Positions 10,134 through 19,569 of a stretch of DNA of 64,000 bases are shown here, one piece after another; the first letter of the stretch is position 1, and each line of letters begins with the position of its first letter. Origin of the DNA: Lacticaseibacillus casei DSM 20011 = JCM 1134 = ATCC 393 (GTDB taxonomy: Bacteria > Bacillota > Bacilli > Lactobacillales > Lactobacillaceae); assembly GCF_000829055.1 (NCBI RefSeq), contig NZ_AP012544.1, forward strand, positions 868,001 through 932,000, in the 5' to 3' direction. Made by a program: the position numbers and the translations under genes. Below the pieces are notes generated by a model. It did not search any database. It worked only from the letters and a program-made list of their open reading frames with translations, and was not told the origin of the DNA.

Positions 10134-10869
10134 ATGATTTTTCGCAAACCGCAACCTTTTGAATACGAAGGCACCGACACAGGCGTTGTTTTACTCCATG
10201 CGTACACTGGCAGCCCCAATGACATGAATTTTATGGCCCGAGCTTTACAACGTGCCGGTTATGGGGTGTATGTGCCGCTTTTTGCTGGGCATGGAACGAT
10301 CGAGCCCATGGACATTTTGACGAAGGGCAATCCAGACATCTGGTGGGCAGAAGCCAGCGCTGCCGTTGCCCATATGACCGCAAAGTACCCCCGCGTGTTT
10401 GTGTTCGGCCTGTCGTTAGGTGGCATTTTTGCGGTAAAAGCTTTAGAGAAGTTACCTGGCATCACGGCTGGCGGCGTTTTTTCATCGCCGATTCTGCCAG
10501 GCAAGCATCATTTGATTCCGGGATTTTTAAAATATGCCCAGTATATGAATCGCTTGGCCAATAAACCGGATGAAAGTACCCAGATTCTGGCTTACCTACC
10601 GGGGCAACTGACTGCAATTGATCAGTTTGCCACCGGGGGTTGCGGCCGATTTGGATCTAGTCAAGCAACCGACTTTCATTGGTCAGGCCGGTGAGGACGA
10701 ATTAGTGGATGGTCGATTGGCGTACCAGTTACGCGATGCTTTGATCAACGCGGCCCGCGTGGATTTTCACTGGTACGACGGGGCCAAGCACGTGATTACC
10801 GTTAATTCGGCTCACCATGCACTAGAACAAGACGTTATTGAATTTATGCAACAAGAAAACGAGGGATAG
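10134..10869 (+). pseudogene. est: carboxylesterase (Est30-like), frameshifted
   Basis: Two overlapping frames together make one complete alpha/beta hydrolase of about 245 residues. Frame one (10134-10694) has oxyanion-region LLHAYTGSPNDM and nucleophile Ser94 in GLSLGG. Frame two (from about 10640) has the acid in GQAGEDELVD and the catalytic His in DGAKHVIT. The join is at a run of five G (10635-10639). With four G the frames fuse as DQFATGVAADLDL, so a one-base insertion is the cause. The family hydrolyses short acyl esters in the cytosol. The stop lies 1 base before rnr. It is either a real loss or a homopolymer sequencing error. Confidence 0.85.
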
Positions 10870-10870
10870 C

Positions 10871-13240
10871 ATGACCACAGTTGGCCATATTCGTAATGAA
10901 TTATTAGCAACATTTCGCAGGAATCCGAAGATTGATTATTCGGTTCAGACACTTAGCTGCGCGTTGAAATTAAATGAAGGCGCGGATTTTAAAGTGCTGG
11001 TACAGGCATTAAATGGTATGGAAAATGACAATCTGATCCACGCCAATCATGAAGGCCGTTATGCATTGGGTGGCACGCCTAAAGTTTTGACCGGTGTCTT
11101 CCATGGTAATGAAAAAGGTTTTGGTTTCGTTGCCGTTGAAGGTTTGGATGATGATGTTTATGTGCCATCTACTAATACGGATTTTGCCTTGGATGGCGAT
11201 ACGGTTGAGGTTCGCATTGTTCGTGAAGCGCGGCCAAACGATTCGCGCGGAGCAGAAGGCGAAATTACTAAGGTTGTTCGGCGCAGCCTGACGACCTTAG
11301 TTGGCGAGTTCAAACCTTTTTCCGATAAAGATCGGGCCAAGTCCGGTTTTATTGGCATGGTTGTCAGCCATGAAAAGAAGCTGAAGAATTATCCGGTTTA
11401 TGTCAAGGATACCGGGACGATCCCGCAACTCGGCGATATGACAGTGACGGAGATTACTGAATTTCCGACTGAATACCATCCAAAATTAATGTACGGCATG
11501 GTGGTGGAAACACTAGGGAATAAGAATGATCCCGGCGTGGACATCATGTCATTGGTCCTGCAAAATCACATTAAAACCGAATTCCCGGATGAAGTGATGG
11601 ATCAGACCAATGCCATTCCGGATCACGTGACGCCGGAAGAACGCGTTGGCCGCAAAGATATCACCGATCAGGCAGTTGTCACGATTGATGGTGATGACAG
11701 TAAAGACTTTGATGATGCGGTGGTCGTTTGGAAACTGCCAAATGGCAACTTCCATCTTGGCGTCCACATTGCCGATGTTTCGCATTATGTCACGGAAGGG
11801 TCCGCCTTGGATCAGGAAGCATTTGACCGCGGCACCAGTACGTATTTGGTCGATCGCGTGATTCCAATGTTGCCATTTCGGTTGTCCAATGGTATTTGTT
11901 CGTTGAATCCGGGTGTTGACCGCTTGGCGATGTCTTGTGACATGGAAATCGACCACGAAGGCCATGTGGTGAGTCACGAGATCTATCAAAGTGTCATCAA
12001 GAGCCATGCCCGCATGACGTACAACAATGTGAACAAAATTGTGACTGACCACGACCCGGAAGTGATGGCCGAATATCAGGAACTCGTGCCGATGTTTGAA
12101 GACATGGTCGAATTGCATCAGATTCTGTATAAAATGCGGCATGCCCGCGGCGCGATTGACTTTGAAGAAAATGAAGCCAAGATCATTGTGGATGATATGG
12201 GCCACCCGACCGATATCGTGTTGCGGGAGCGTGGCGTTTCTGAGCGCATGATTGAATCCTTCATGCTTGCAGCCAACGAAACCGTGGCAGAACACTACAA
12301 TAAAGAACATTTACCATTCCTCTACCGTGTCCACGAAACTCCGGATGCTGATCGGGTAAAGGAATTCATGGAGTTCATTGCCAGTTTTGGGATTACGGTA
12401 CCCATGAAAAAAGGTAAAGAGATCACACCAAAACAGCTACAAGACGTTGTTACCGATGTTACCGGAACACCAGAAGAAGCGATGGTCAACGTTAAACTGT
12501 TGCGGAGTCTCAAACAGGCGCGGTATTCACCAGATCCACTTGGACATTTTGGCTTGGCAGCGAAGTATTACTGTCACTTCACCAGTCCAATTCGGCGGTA
12601 TCCTGACCTCGTTGTGCATCGCTTGATTCGCGATTATGCAACGGAAGGCGCTGGCGATGACGTTCAAGCTTCGTGGAATAAGAAGCTGCCTGACATTGCG
12701 ACGCAAGCGTCTATGGCCGAACGGCGGAGTATTGACGCTGAACGTGCTGTTGACGACCTGAAGAAAGCCGAATACATGGCGGACAAGGTTGGCGAAGAGT
12801 TCGACGCTGTTGTCAGTGGGGTGACAAGCTTCGGTATGTTTGTGGCCTTGCCTAACACAGTCGAAGGCTTGGTTCATATCACACGGATGAGCGACGATTA
12901 TTATTCCTTTGTCGAAAGTCAGATGGCCTTGGTCGGTGAACGCACCAAGCGAACTTATCGTGTCGGCCAATCTTTGCGGGTCAAACTGGATAACGTCGAT
13001 ATTGATCAGCAGCAGGTGGACTTTTCACTTATCCCGGATGACAAGACGCCGACGAGTGATTTAGGCAAGCTGGTCAAAAAAGATGACCGGCGCGATCGCC
13101 GCTCGAACGGCAATCGGCCAAGTTTTGGCAATGGTAACCGGGGCGGCAATCGTAATCAGCGCAATAATCAACGCCCGCGTAAACCGGCTGGGGCACCGCA
13201 TCAAGGGAAGCATTATAATGCTAAGCGTGGCGCTAAGTAG
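10871..13240 (+). CDS. rnr: ribonuclease R
   Basis: 789 residues, an RNase II/RNB-family 3'-5' exoribonuclease. Order: N-terminal winged helix (LATFRRNPKIDYSVQTLSC), two cold-shock domains (GNEKGFGFVAVEG), the RNB catalytic domain with DGDDSKDFDDAV acidic cluster, an S1 domain (FDAVVSGVTSFGMFVAL), and a basic Arg/Asn/Gly-rich tail of about 50 residues. It degrades structured RNA and works with SmpB in trans-translation, which fits its position just before smpB. ATG 10871 follows CGAGGGA. A longer frame from 10838 would overlap the esterase end and lacks a ribosome binding site. Confidence 0.96.
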   Translation: MTTVGHIRNELLATFRRNPKIDYSVQTLSCALKLNEGADFKVLVQALNGMENDNLIHANHEGRYALGGTPKVLTGVFHGNEKGFGFVAVEGLDDDVYVPSTNTDFALDGDTVEVRIVREARPNDSRGAEGEITKVVRRSLTTLVGEFKPFSDKDRAKSGFIGMVVSHEKKLKNYPVYVKDTGTIPQLGDMTVTEITEFPTEYHPKLMYGMVVETLGNKNDPGVDIMSLVLQNHIKTEFPDEVMDQTNAIPDHVTPEERVGRKDITDQAVVTIDGDDSKDFDDAVVVWKLPNGNFHLGVHIADVSHYVTEGSALDQEAFDRGTSTYLVDRVIPMLPFRLSNGICSLNPGVDRLAMSCDMEIDHEGHVVSHEIYQSVIKSHARMTYNNVNKIVTDHDPEVMAEYQELVPMFEDMVELHQILYKMRHARGAIDFEENEAKIIVDDMGHPTDIVLRERGVSERMIESFMLAANETVAEHYNKEHLPFLYRVHETPDADRVKEFMEFIASFGITVPMKKGKEITPKQLQDVVTDVTGTPEEAMVNVKLLRSLKQARYSPDPLGHFGLAAKYYCHFTSPIRRYPDLVVHRLIRDYATEGAGDDVQASWNKKLPDIATQASMAERRSIDAERAVDDLKKAEYMADKVGEEFDAVVSGVTSFGMFVALPNTVEGLVHITRMSDDYYSFVESQMALVGERTKRTYRVGQSLRVKLDNVDIDQQQVDFSLIPDDKTPTSDLGKLVKKDDRRDRRSNGNRPSFGNGNRGGNRNQRNNQRPRKPAGAPHQGKHYNAKRGAK

Positions 13241-13254
13241 GGCTGGTATGCGAT

Positions 13255-13372
13255 AACGCGCTCCCCGGCGCAGAGATCTGCGTGTAAGGACCTTGGTCGC
13301 AATGGCCTAAGTTCGGGCCATCACGCCCAGGGCCGCTTACACTCCGACCCCTAAGCGCGCCAGCTCGCGCTC
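13255..13372. repeat. structured intergenic repeat, family 1, copy 1 (118 bp)
   Basis: This has the same length as, and by hand count matches 97 of 118 positions of, 49958-50075. It folds as one long imperfect hairpin. Outer arm GGCGC pairs with GCGCC, GTGTAAG with CTTACAC, CCTTGG with CCAGGG (one G-T pair), and inner TGGCC with GGCCA. Comparison with the other copy shows five two-sided compensatory changes. It lies between rnr and smpB, with the smpB ribosome binding site 9 bases after its end. A folded RNA in the rnr-smpB transcript or a small mobile palindromic element are both possible. Confidence 0.85.
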
Positions 13373-13393
13373 ACACAAAGGAAGGGTGGTTTA

Positions 13394-13867
13394 ATGGCTA
13401 AGAAACATCGACAAGAACCTGATAACCTGCTCGCCCAGAATAAAAAAGCCGGACATGATTACAACATTCTTGATACCTATGAAGCTGGTATTGCACTGAC
13501 GGGAACCGAAATTAAGTCTGTGCGGGATGGTAAGATCAATTTGCGGGATGGTTTTGCCCGTATTCGTAATAATGAAGCATGGCTTGAAAATGTGCATATT
13601 AGCCCTTACAAGGAAGGTAATTTGTTTAATGCTGATCCGATGCGCAATCGCAAGCTGCTGTTGCACAAGAAAGAGATTCGCAAGCTTGGCCAATTGACAG
13701 CGCGCCAAGGCGTGACGCTTGTGCCCTTGCGGATGTATCTGAAACATGGCTATGCAAAAGTACTGATAGGCGTCGCTGAAGGGAAACACAACTATGACAA
13801 ACGTGAAACCCTGAAGCGTAAAGATCAAGAACGTGAAGTCCAACGTGCCTTGAAAGCTCGTTATTAA
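13394..13867 (+). CDS. smpB: SsrA-binding protein SmpB
   Basis: 157 residues. It binds tmRNA and delivers it to stalled ribosomes. The N-terminal [22 protein letters not shown] barrel and [11 protein letters not shown] segment are typical, as is the C-terminal basic tail [13 protein letters not shown] that folds in the decoding centre. AAAGGAAGGG precedes the ATG. It follows rnr at 153 bp with a structured repeat between. No tmRNA gene is visible downstream, where it sits in some relatives. Confidence 0.97.
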   Translation: MAKKHRQEPDNLLAQNKKAGHDYNILDTYEAGIALTGTEIKSVRDGKINLRDGFARIRNNEAWLENVHISPYKEGNLFNADPMRNRKLLLHKKEIRKLGQLTARQGVTLVPLRMYLKHGYAKVLIGVAEGKHNYDKRETLKRKDQEREVQRALKARY

Positions 13868-13919
13868 TTGAATGCATGCACTAAAAAATAGGAGCTGGGT
13901 CATAATTCACAGCCACAAT

Positions 13920-13965
13920 AAAGAAGTGAACATACTCGGCAATGAGTTGTGTTCACTCTTTTTAT
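13920..13965 (+). terminator. rho-independent terminator after smpB
   Basis: AAAGAAGTGAACA (13920-13932) pairs with TGTTCACTCTTT (13950-13961), with one unpaired base, and runs into a T-rich stretch. Confidence 0.85.
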
Positions 13966-13981
13966 TTTCCTGAGTTATTCA

Positions 13982-14204
13982 AGATATGAGTGCCAAAGCG
14001 GAGCAATCGTAGGCCAGAGGGGCTCAGCTGTGAAATTGTACTAGCCGGGTGCTCTTCCCGGCGTAGTACAAGGCCGAGCTTTGAGACTCAGCGGGCTTTG
14101 CTGAGGCTCAAAGTCGTGCCCACAGCGTTCCAGCCCCCTCTGGCCGGAGATTGCGGAGATTGCGGAGTTTGGCACGACTCGGGACTCATTGCCTAAGCTT
14201 TTTG
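13982..14204 (+). repeat. structured intergenic repeat, family 2, copy A (about 223 bp)
   Basis: The element starts AAGATATGAGTGCCAAAGCG and ends near ATTGCCTAAGCTTTTTG. A diverged copy lies inverted at 32544-32759. The outer arms pair over about 45 bases (GTGCCAAA with TTTGGCAC, GCAATC with GATTGC, GGCCAGAGGGG with CCCCTCTGGCC). Inside are stem GCTGTG/CACAGC and two hairpins: TTGTACTA-CCGGG with CCCGG-TAGTACAA, and CTTTGAGACTCAGC with GCTGAGGCTCAAAG. This copy has a 9-bp tandem duplication (GATTGCGGA twice, 14149-14166) that copy B lacks. It fills most of the 490-base gap between smpB and the GH13 gene. Confidence 0.88.
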
Positions 14205-14247
14205 CGATGATCGGGGACAGCAAAAGGTAAAACAGCATGCGGATTGA

Positions 14248-14276
14248 TTGAGTGTGCTGCGTGAAGGCTGTATGAT
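14248..14276 (+). promoter_or_regulatory. likely promoter of the maltose enzyme operon
   Basis: TTGAGT (14248-14253) and TATGAT (14271-14276) are 17 bp apart, about 85 bp before the GH13 start and just after the family-2 repeat. No clear catabolite-responsive element was seen here. Confidence 0.6.
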
Positions 14277-14359
14277 CGCCGTATAGATATCAAATCGTAT
14301 GGCTCAAACCAATGCGGTGAATTTTTAACACAGGAGTCAGTTCAAGGAGGGGTTGCGGC

Positions 14360-16105
14360 ATGAATTTGGCGGCTTTAGCACATCGACCGGAAAGTGAAGA
14401 TAGCTTTTTATATACGGATAAGACACTTCATCTGCGTTTTCATACTGCCCGCGAGGATGTCGCAAAGGTGACGGTTCTGTATGGCGATCCGTATTGGCGC
14501 ATTCCCGATGCCCATGGCGATGATCAGCTCGTCTATCAGCGCGAAACAATGACGCTTTTAGGCACCGGGCAAGTGTTGGACCATTGGGGCGTGACGCTGG
14601 AGGCGCCTTATCGTCGACTGCAATACTTGTTTGAAGTGACTGGCCAAGATGACACGGTATGGCTGTACGGCGATCGTGGCCTGCGCAAAGATAGCGCGGA
14701 CGCACGGCATGAGGCTGAAAACTATTTTCGGATGCCTTATTTTCAGGCGATTGACCGCGTCAAAACGCCTGACTGGGTGAAGACGACTGTGTGGTATCAG
14801 ATTTTTCCTGAGCGGTTTGCCAATGGTGATCCTAATAACGATCCAGATGGTACCAAACCATGGCACCCGACGGATCATCCTGGACGAGAGGATTTTTATG
14901 GCGGTGATTTGCAAGGGGTGCTGGATCATCTTGATGATTTACAGGCTTTGGGTATCAACGGGTTATATTTTTGCCCGATTTTTACTGCTACTTCGAATCA
15001 CAAATATGACACGATCGACTACCTGAATGTGGATCCTGCATTTGGCGATAAGGCGTTGTTGGCTAAATTGATTCACGCGGCGCATCAACGCGGCATGCGG
15101 GTGATGTTGGATGCGGTGTTTAATCACATGGGTTATGGCAGCCTGCAGTGGCAAGACGTATTGCGCAGTGGCGAAAAGTCCCGCTTTGCGTCATGGTTTC
15201 ATTTGCATCAAACCCCGGTGACGCCTTTTCATAATCCGTTAAAGGGTGAAGGCCAACCACAATATGATACGTTTGCCTTTGAAGAAAAAATGCCCAAATT
15301 AAACACTGCCAACCCGGAAGTTCAGGACTATTTGTTGATGGTGACGACGTACTGGATCAAAACGTTTGATATTGATGCTTGGCGCTTGGATGTTGCCAAT
15401 GAAGTGGATCATCACTTTTGGAAAAAGTTCTATCAAGCCGTCACAGCAATCAAACCGGATTTTTATGTGCTAGGTGAGGTGTGGCATCGCAGTCAGCCTT
15501 GGTTAAACGGTGACGAATTTTCGGGGACGATGAATTATCCCTTCACGCAACAGATTGAAGATCACTTTTTCAAGCGGCGGCGAACGGCTGCAGAAATGGT
15601 TGCCTTGTTGACGGATCAATTGATGCTGTATCGCGATCAAACCAATCAGGTGATGCTGAACATGTTGGATTCCCATGACACGCCGCGGATTTTGACGTTG
15701 GCACACGGGGATGAAGACTTGGCGTTGCAGGCACTGGCATTCACGTTGATGCAAACCGGCAGCCCTTGCCTTTATTATGGAACCGAAATGGGCATGTCCG
15801 GTGGGGCCGATCCGGATAACCGGAAGCCGATGGACTGGACTAAACTGGGTCAGCCGATTTGGAAAAGGGTAGCCGCACTGGTTCATTTTCGCCGTCAGCA
15901 TGCAATAACGCTTGGGGCCGGTACGACAAGGCTAAGTGTGACTGATACCGGTTTGATTAAAGTGGTTCGGCAGGGGCGCGAGATGCTGACGGGCTATTTT
16001 AATACCACGGAGCAGCCAGTTGCCGTCAATAGGGAGGCTGTTTTCGCGCAAGGATTTGTGGATGGTCAGTTGGCGCCTAAAGGATTCATGGTTGTCGCGG
16101 GTTGA
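14360..16105 (+). CDS. GH13 neopullulanase / cyclomaltodextrinase-type alpha-amylase
   Basis: 581 residues with the two-part layout of the neopullulanase/maltogenic amylase group: an N-terminal beta domain of about 125 residues (CBM34-like) followed by the GH13 barrel. The four conserved regions are DAVFNH, RLDVANE (nucleophile Asp about 343), LGEVWH (acid/base Glu about 373) and LDSHDTPR (about 440). No signal peptide, so it acts in the cytosol on imported maltodextrins, releasing maltose or glucose. GGAGGGG lies 10 bases before the ATG. It is followed after 48 bp by maltose phosphorylase, forming an operon for maltodextrin breakdown. The exact substrate is not decidable by sequence. Confidence 0.92.
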   Translation: MNLAALAHRPESEDSFLYTDKTLHLRFHTAREDVAKVTVLYGDPYWRIPDAHGDDQLVYQRETMTLLGTGQVLDHWGVTLEAPYRRLQYLFEVTGQDDTVWLYGDRGLRKDSADARHEAENYFRMPYFQAIDRVKTPDWVKTTVWYQIFPERFANGDPNNDPDGTKPWHPTDHPGREDFYGGDLQGVLDHLDDLQALGINGLYFCPIFTATSNHKYDTIDYLNVDPAFGDKALLAKLIHAAHQRGMRVMLDAVFNHMGYGSLQWQDVLRSGEKSRFASWFHLHQTPVTPFHNPLKGEGQPQYDTFAFEEKMPKLNTANPEVQDYLLMVTTYWIKTFDIDAWRLDVANEVDHHFWKKFYQAVTAIKPDFYVLGEVWHRSQPWLNGDEFSGTMNYPFTQQIEDHFFKRRRTAAEMVALLTDQLMLYRDQTNQVMLNMLDSHDTPRILTLAHGDEDLALQALAFTLMQTGSPCLYYGTEMGMSGGADPDNRKPMDWTKLGQPIWKRVAALVHFRRQHAITLGAGTTRLSVTDTGLIKVVRQGREMLTGYFNTTEQPVAVNREAVFAQGFVDGQLAPKGFMVVAG

Positions 16106-16153
16106 TGACAAATTGACAGTTGCACGTTCAATTTGCATAGAGAGGGCAAAAAT

Positions 16154-18415
16154 TTGAAACGATTATTTGAAATTGATCCTTGGCTGGTTGCCACGCATCA
16201 TTTGGATAAGGTTGATCGGCGGTTGCAGGAAAGTATCACGGCGGTCGGCAATGGCTATATGGGCCTCCGTGGCAACTTTGAGGAAGGCTATAGTGGCGAT
16301 TCACTTCAAGGCACTTACTTAGGCGGTGTCTGGTTTCCGGATAAAACCCGGGTTGGCTGGTGGAAAATCGGCTATCCTGAATATTTTGGCAAGGTGATTA
16401 ATGCACCGAGTTTTCTGGGGATCGGAATTACGGTCAATGGCGAGCAGGTGGATTTGGCAACCAGTCAGTATCGAGATTTTTATCTTGCGCTGGATTTGCA
16501 TCAGGGCTTGCTGACACGGCGTTTTGTTTACATTGGCGATGGTGTTGAGGTGCGGTTTGAATTTGCCCGGTTTTTAAGCCAAACGATTAAAGAAGCGGCG
16601 TTTGTGAGCGTCAAGGCTACAGTGTTGCGTGGGCATGCTGCGATAACGTTTAATGCATCTTTGGATGGTCAGGTCACCAACGAAGACAGCAATTATGATG
16701 AGCGTTTTTGGGTGCCACTGCATGAAGATGCGGGTGCCAAAAGCATTCAGCTGCAAACAAAACCTAATCCTTACGGGGTGCCGCAGTTTACTGTTTTGCT
16801 CAAACAACAGTTGCGCGTGAATGATCAGCCGGTAAGCGGTCAGGTCGCCACAACAAGCGGTCAATTACATGAGCAGGTGACGGTGCAGTTAGCGGAAGGC
16901 CAGAGCTATCAACTGGAAAAAGACACGATTGTGGTCACCAGCCGTGATGTTGCACCAGCGGCCCAAGCAACGGCGGCGGCTCAGCTGATGAAGCAAGTAA
17001 GCGCCCAAAGCTTTGCAGCGCATTTGGCTGCGCACACTGCCCGCTGGGACCAGCGCTGGGCTAAAAGTGATGTCGTGATCGAAGGCGATCCGGCCGCCCA
17101 ACAAGGCATTCGGTTTAATATTGCCCAGCTGTTTATGACTTATTACGGCGAAGACAAGCGACTTAACATCGGGCCAAAAGGATTTACTGGCGAGAAATAC
17201 GGTGGGGCGACGTACTGGGACACGGAGGCATTTATCGTGCCAATGTATTTGGCTGTGACCCCGCCGGAAGTGACGCGGGCATTACTGCAATATCGGCATG
17301 ACCAGTTGCCAGGGGCGTTTCACAATGCTCGGCAACAAGGCTTAGCTGGCGCGCTCTATCCAATGGTGACGTTTAATGGCATTGAATGTCATAACGAATG
17401 GGAAATTACGTTTGAAGAGATTCACCGCAACGCTGCCATTGCATTTGCGATTTATCAATACACGGCTTATACCGGCGACGAAAGTTATGTGAAGCATGAT
17501 GGTCTGGAAGTGTTGGTGGGGATCGCGCGCTTTTGGGCGGATCGGGTTCACTTTAGTCAGCGCACCCAACAATACATGATCCATGGCGTGACCGGCCCCA
17601 ACGAGTATGAAAATAACGTGAATAACAACTGGTACACCAATACCATGGCCGTGTGGGAGTTGCAGTATACGTTAGAACGGCTGGCAAAAGGCGATGCCGA
17701 TGTCGTGACTGCCCTTGCCGTGACCGAGCAGGAAAAGCAGCATTGGCAGGCGATTATCGACCATATGTATTATCCGACCGATGATCAATTAGGTATTTTT
17801 GTGCAACAGGACAACTTCCTGGATAAGGATTTGCGGCCTGCCAGCACGATTCCGGCAGATCAGCGGCCGATTAACCAGCATTGGTCATGGGATCTCATTT
17901 TGCGCTCACCGTTCATCAAACAGGCCGATGTGTTACAAGGCTTGTATTTCCTGAATGATCGCTTTACCAAGGCGGAAAAAGAACGCAACTTTGACTTTTA
18001 CGAGCCGCTCACGGTTCACGAAAGTTCGCTGAGTCCTTCTATTCATGCAGTATTGGCAGCTGAACTCGGCAAAATCGATAAGGCAACTGAACTTTACGCC
18101 CGCACTGCCCGATTGGATCTGGATGATTACAATCACGATACGCAAGACGGCCTGCACATCACGTCCATGAGCGGTAGCTGGCTGGCAATCGTGCAAGGCT
18201 TCGCAGGCATGCGCTACGATCATGATCAGCTGCGGTTCCACCCCCAGTTGCCGAAAAATTGGCACCGATATCAGTTCAAACTCAATTATCGCGGGCGCTT
18301 ATTAGCCGTTGATGTCGGGCAAAAGGTCAATGTCTCACTAATGGCCGGGCCGGCGTTGGATATTATCATTGATGGCAAAACGGTGCACTTGGAAGTGGAG
18401 GATGCCCATGCTTAA
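16154..18415 (+). CDS. malP: maltose phosphorylase (GH65)
   Basis: About 753 residues, the length of lactobacillary maltose phosphorylases. It splits maltose with inorganic phosphate into glucose and beta-glucose-1-phosphate, saving ATP. The conserved GH65 region [16 protein letters not shown] and the TGPNEYENN motif with the expected general acid (Glu484) are present. TTG 16154 is chosen because AGAGAGGG lies 7 bases upstream and would be inside the reading frame if the ATG at 16133 were used. The beta-phosphoglucomutase needed for its product overlaps its 3' end. Confidence 0.93.
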   Translation: MKRLFEIDPWLVATHHLDKVDRRLQESITAVGNGYMGLRGNFEEGYSGDSLQGTYLGGVWFPDKTRVGWWKIGYPEYFGKVINAPSFLGIGITVNGEQVDLATSQYRDFYLALDLHQGLLTRRFVYIGDGVEVRFEFARFLSQTIKEAAFVSVKATVLRGHAAITFNASLDGQVTNEDSNYDERFWVPLHEDAGAKSIQLQTKPNPYGVPQFTVLLKQQLRVNDQPVSGQVATTSGQLHEQVTVQLAEGQSYQLEKDTIVVTSRDVAPAAQATAAAQLMKQVSAQSFAAHLAAHTARWDQRWAKSDVVIEGDPAAQQGIRFNIAQLFMTYYGEDKRLNIGPKGFTGEKYGGATYWDTEAFIVPMYLAVTPPEVTRALLQYRHDQLPGAFHNARQQGLAGALYPMVTFNGIECHNEWEITFEEIHRNAAIAFAIYQYTAYTGDESYVKHDGLEVLVGIARFWADRVHFSQRTQQYMIHGVTGPNEYENNVNNNWYTNTMAVWELQYTLERLAKGDADVVTALAVTEQEKQHWQAIIDHMYYPTDDQLGIFVQQDNFLDKDLRPASTIPADQRPINQHWSWDLILRSPFIKQADVLQGLYFLNDRFTKAEKERNFDFYEPLTVHESSLSPSIHAVLAAELGKIDKATELYARTARLDLDDYNHDTQDGLHITSMSGSWLAIVQGFAGMRYDHDQLRFHPQLPKNWHRYQFKLNYRGRLLAVDVGQKVNVSLMAGPALDIIIDGKTVHLEVEDAHA

Positions 18416-19070
18416 AGGTTTTATTTTTGATTTGGACGGTGTTTTAACCGACACGGCAAAGTACCACTTAGCGGCGTGGCATGAGTTGGCTGAGCGGCTG
18501 GGCATTCACTTGCCGCCTGAAGCAGATGCGGCGTTACGCGGCCGCGCGCGCATGGACTCGCTTGAACTGATTTTGCGGTACGGCCATCAGGAACGGAATT
18601 ATGATGAGGCGCAAAAGGTGGCGCTGGCGGAAGAGAAAAACCGGCGCTACCGGGCATTAGTTGCGTCCATCACCTCCGCAGATATCTTACCGGGGGTCCC
18701 GTTGCTACTGGAAAAGGCCAAGCAACACCGTTTGAAAATGGCGATTGCTTCGGCATCTAAAAATGCCCCGATGATTTTGCAGCGACTGGGCTTAGCTTCA
18801 CAGTTCGATGCCATTGTTGACCCGAGAAGTCTTCATCATGGCAAACCCGATCCGGAAATTTATATCAAAGCCCAGCAGTTGTTGCGGTTGCAAGCCGCTG
18901 AGGTCATCAGTTTTGAAGATGCACCGATCGGCATTGCGGCGATCAAAGCGGCTGGCCAATTTGCGGTGGGCATTGGGGATGCGGACAAGTTAGCCGCGGC
19001 CGACTATCGCGTGTCAACGACGGATCAGCTGGATTACGATCGTATTGTGGCGGCGTTTGAACGGCGGTAA
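18408..19070 (+). CDS. pgmB: beta-phosphoglucomutase (HAD superfamily)
   Basis: 220 residues. It converts beta-glucose-1-phosphate from maltose phosphorylase to glucose-6-phosphate. The HAD motif [12 protein letters not shown] gives nucleophile Asp8 and acid/base Asp10. The SASKNAP threonine/serine motif, the KPDPEIY lysine motif and [14 protein letters not shown] complete the set. The ATG at 18408 overlaps the malP stop by 8 bases and is preceded by GTGGAGGA, showing translational coupling. An upstream in-frame ATG at 18369 has no ribosome binding site. Confidence 0.95.
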   Translation: MLKGFIFDLDGVLTDTAKYHLAAWHELAERLGIHLPPEADAALRGRARMDSLELILRYGHQERNYDEAQKVALAEEKNRRYRALVASITSADILPGVPLLLEKAKQHRLKMAIASASKNAPMILQRLGLASQFDAIVDPRSLHHGKPDPEIYIKAQQLLRLQAAEVISFEDAPIGIAAIKAAGQFAVGIGDADKLAAADYRVSTTDQLDYDRIVAAFERR

Positions 19071-19093
19071 TGAGCGTAATAAGAGCTTTATTG

Positions 19094-19123
19094 AAAGGAT
19101 CGGTCAGTGACTGGTTCTTTTTT
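19094..19123 (+). terminator. rho-independent terminator after pgmB
   Basis: AAGGATCGGTCA pairs with TGACTGGTTCTT using several G-T pairs and runs into a T tract. It ends the GH13-malP-pgmB unit. Confidence 0.75.
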
Positions 19124-19198
19124 AATTTGGCATTAGTGGGTTACTGGTTTAAATGCTGCGGGGATCATTAAATGGTTTATGTTTGAAGTCAAAAACTT

Positions 19199-19226
19199 TT
19201 GACATCTATTTTGAGTGGTATATAAT
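19199..19226 (+). promoter_or_regulatory. consensus sigma-A promoter for the membrane protein/XRE pair
   Basis: TTGACA (19199-19204) and TATAAT (19221-19226) with a 16-bp spacer, both perfect hexamers, about 40 bp before the ribosome binding site of the following gene. Confidence 0.85.
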
Positions 19227-19266
19227 CGTGATGTAAAAAGAATTTGACATTAAGGGGGTGGCTTCC

Positions 19267-19569
19267 TTGAGAAAAATGGATGAAATGGAGCGTAAGTTTG
19301 CTGACCGCTCAATTAGAATTGCTTACCTGATGATGTTTTTAATGCTGTGGTCTAGTGGAATCTATGAACTAATTCGAACCGGACAGACTAACTTTGATTT
19401 CTTTGTGGTCAATGTTGTTATGGTTGTTCAAATTGCCAGTTATGAATGGTTCAAGCATCATGCTGATCAAACAGATAAAGGACCAGGCCGGGTTTTATAT
19501 CTAACAATTGCACTAGTGGTGATCATCCTCACGCTTGGATTGCTCTTTTTGGTGTTTCATGGAAAATAA
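19267..19569 (+). CDS. small membrane protein paired with an XRE regulator
   Basis: 100 residues with three hydrophobic segments (IAYLMMFLMLWSSGIYEL, FFVVNVVMVVQIASYEWF, LYLTIALVVIILTLGLLFLV) separated by charged loops. The TTG at 19267 is preferred over GTG 19258 because the AAGGGGG ribosome binding site (19251-19257) would touch the latter. It overlaps the following XRE gene. Small membrane protein plus tiny XRE regulator pairs are frequent in Firmicutes, but I cannot assign a function. Confidence 0.75.
   Translation: MRKMDEMERKFADRSIRIAYLMMFLMLWSSGIYELIRTGQTNFDFFVVNVVMVVQIASYEWFKHHADQTDKGPGRVLYLTIALVVIILTLGLLFLVFHGK

Noticed and set aside
11549..12310. 253-residue minus-strand open frame inside rnr
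   Set aside because: Lies fully antisense to the RNB catalytic domain, has no start signal, and its His/Asn-rich composition is the mirror of the plus-strand codons.
13868..14359. tmRNA (ssrA) gene after smpB
   Set aside because: The interval lacks the tmRNA ends and tag reading frame; it holds a terminator and the family-2 repeat.
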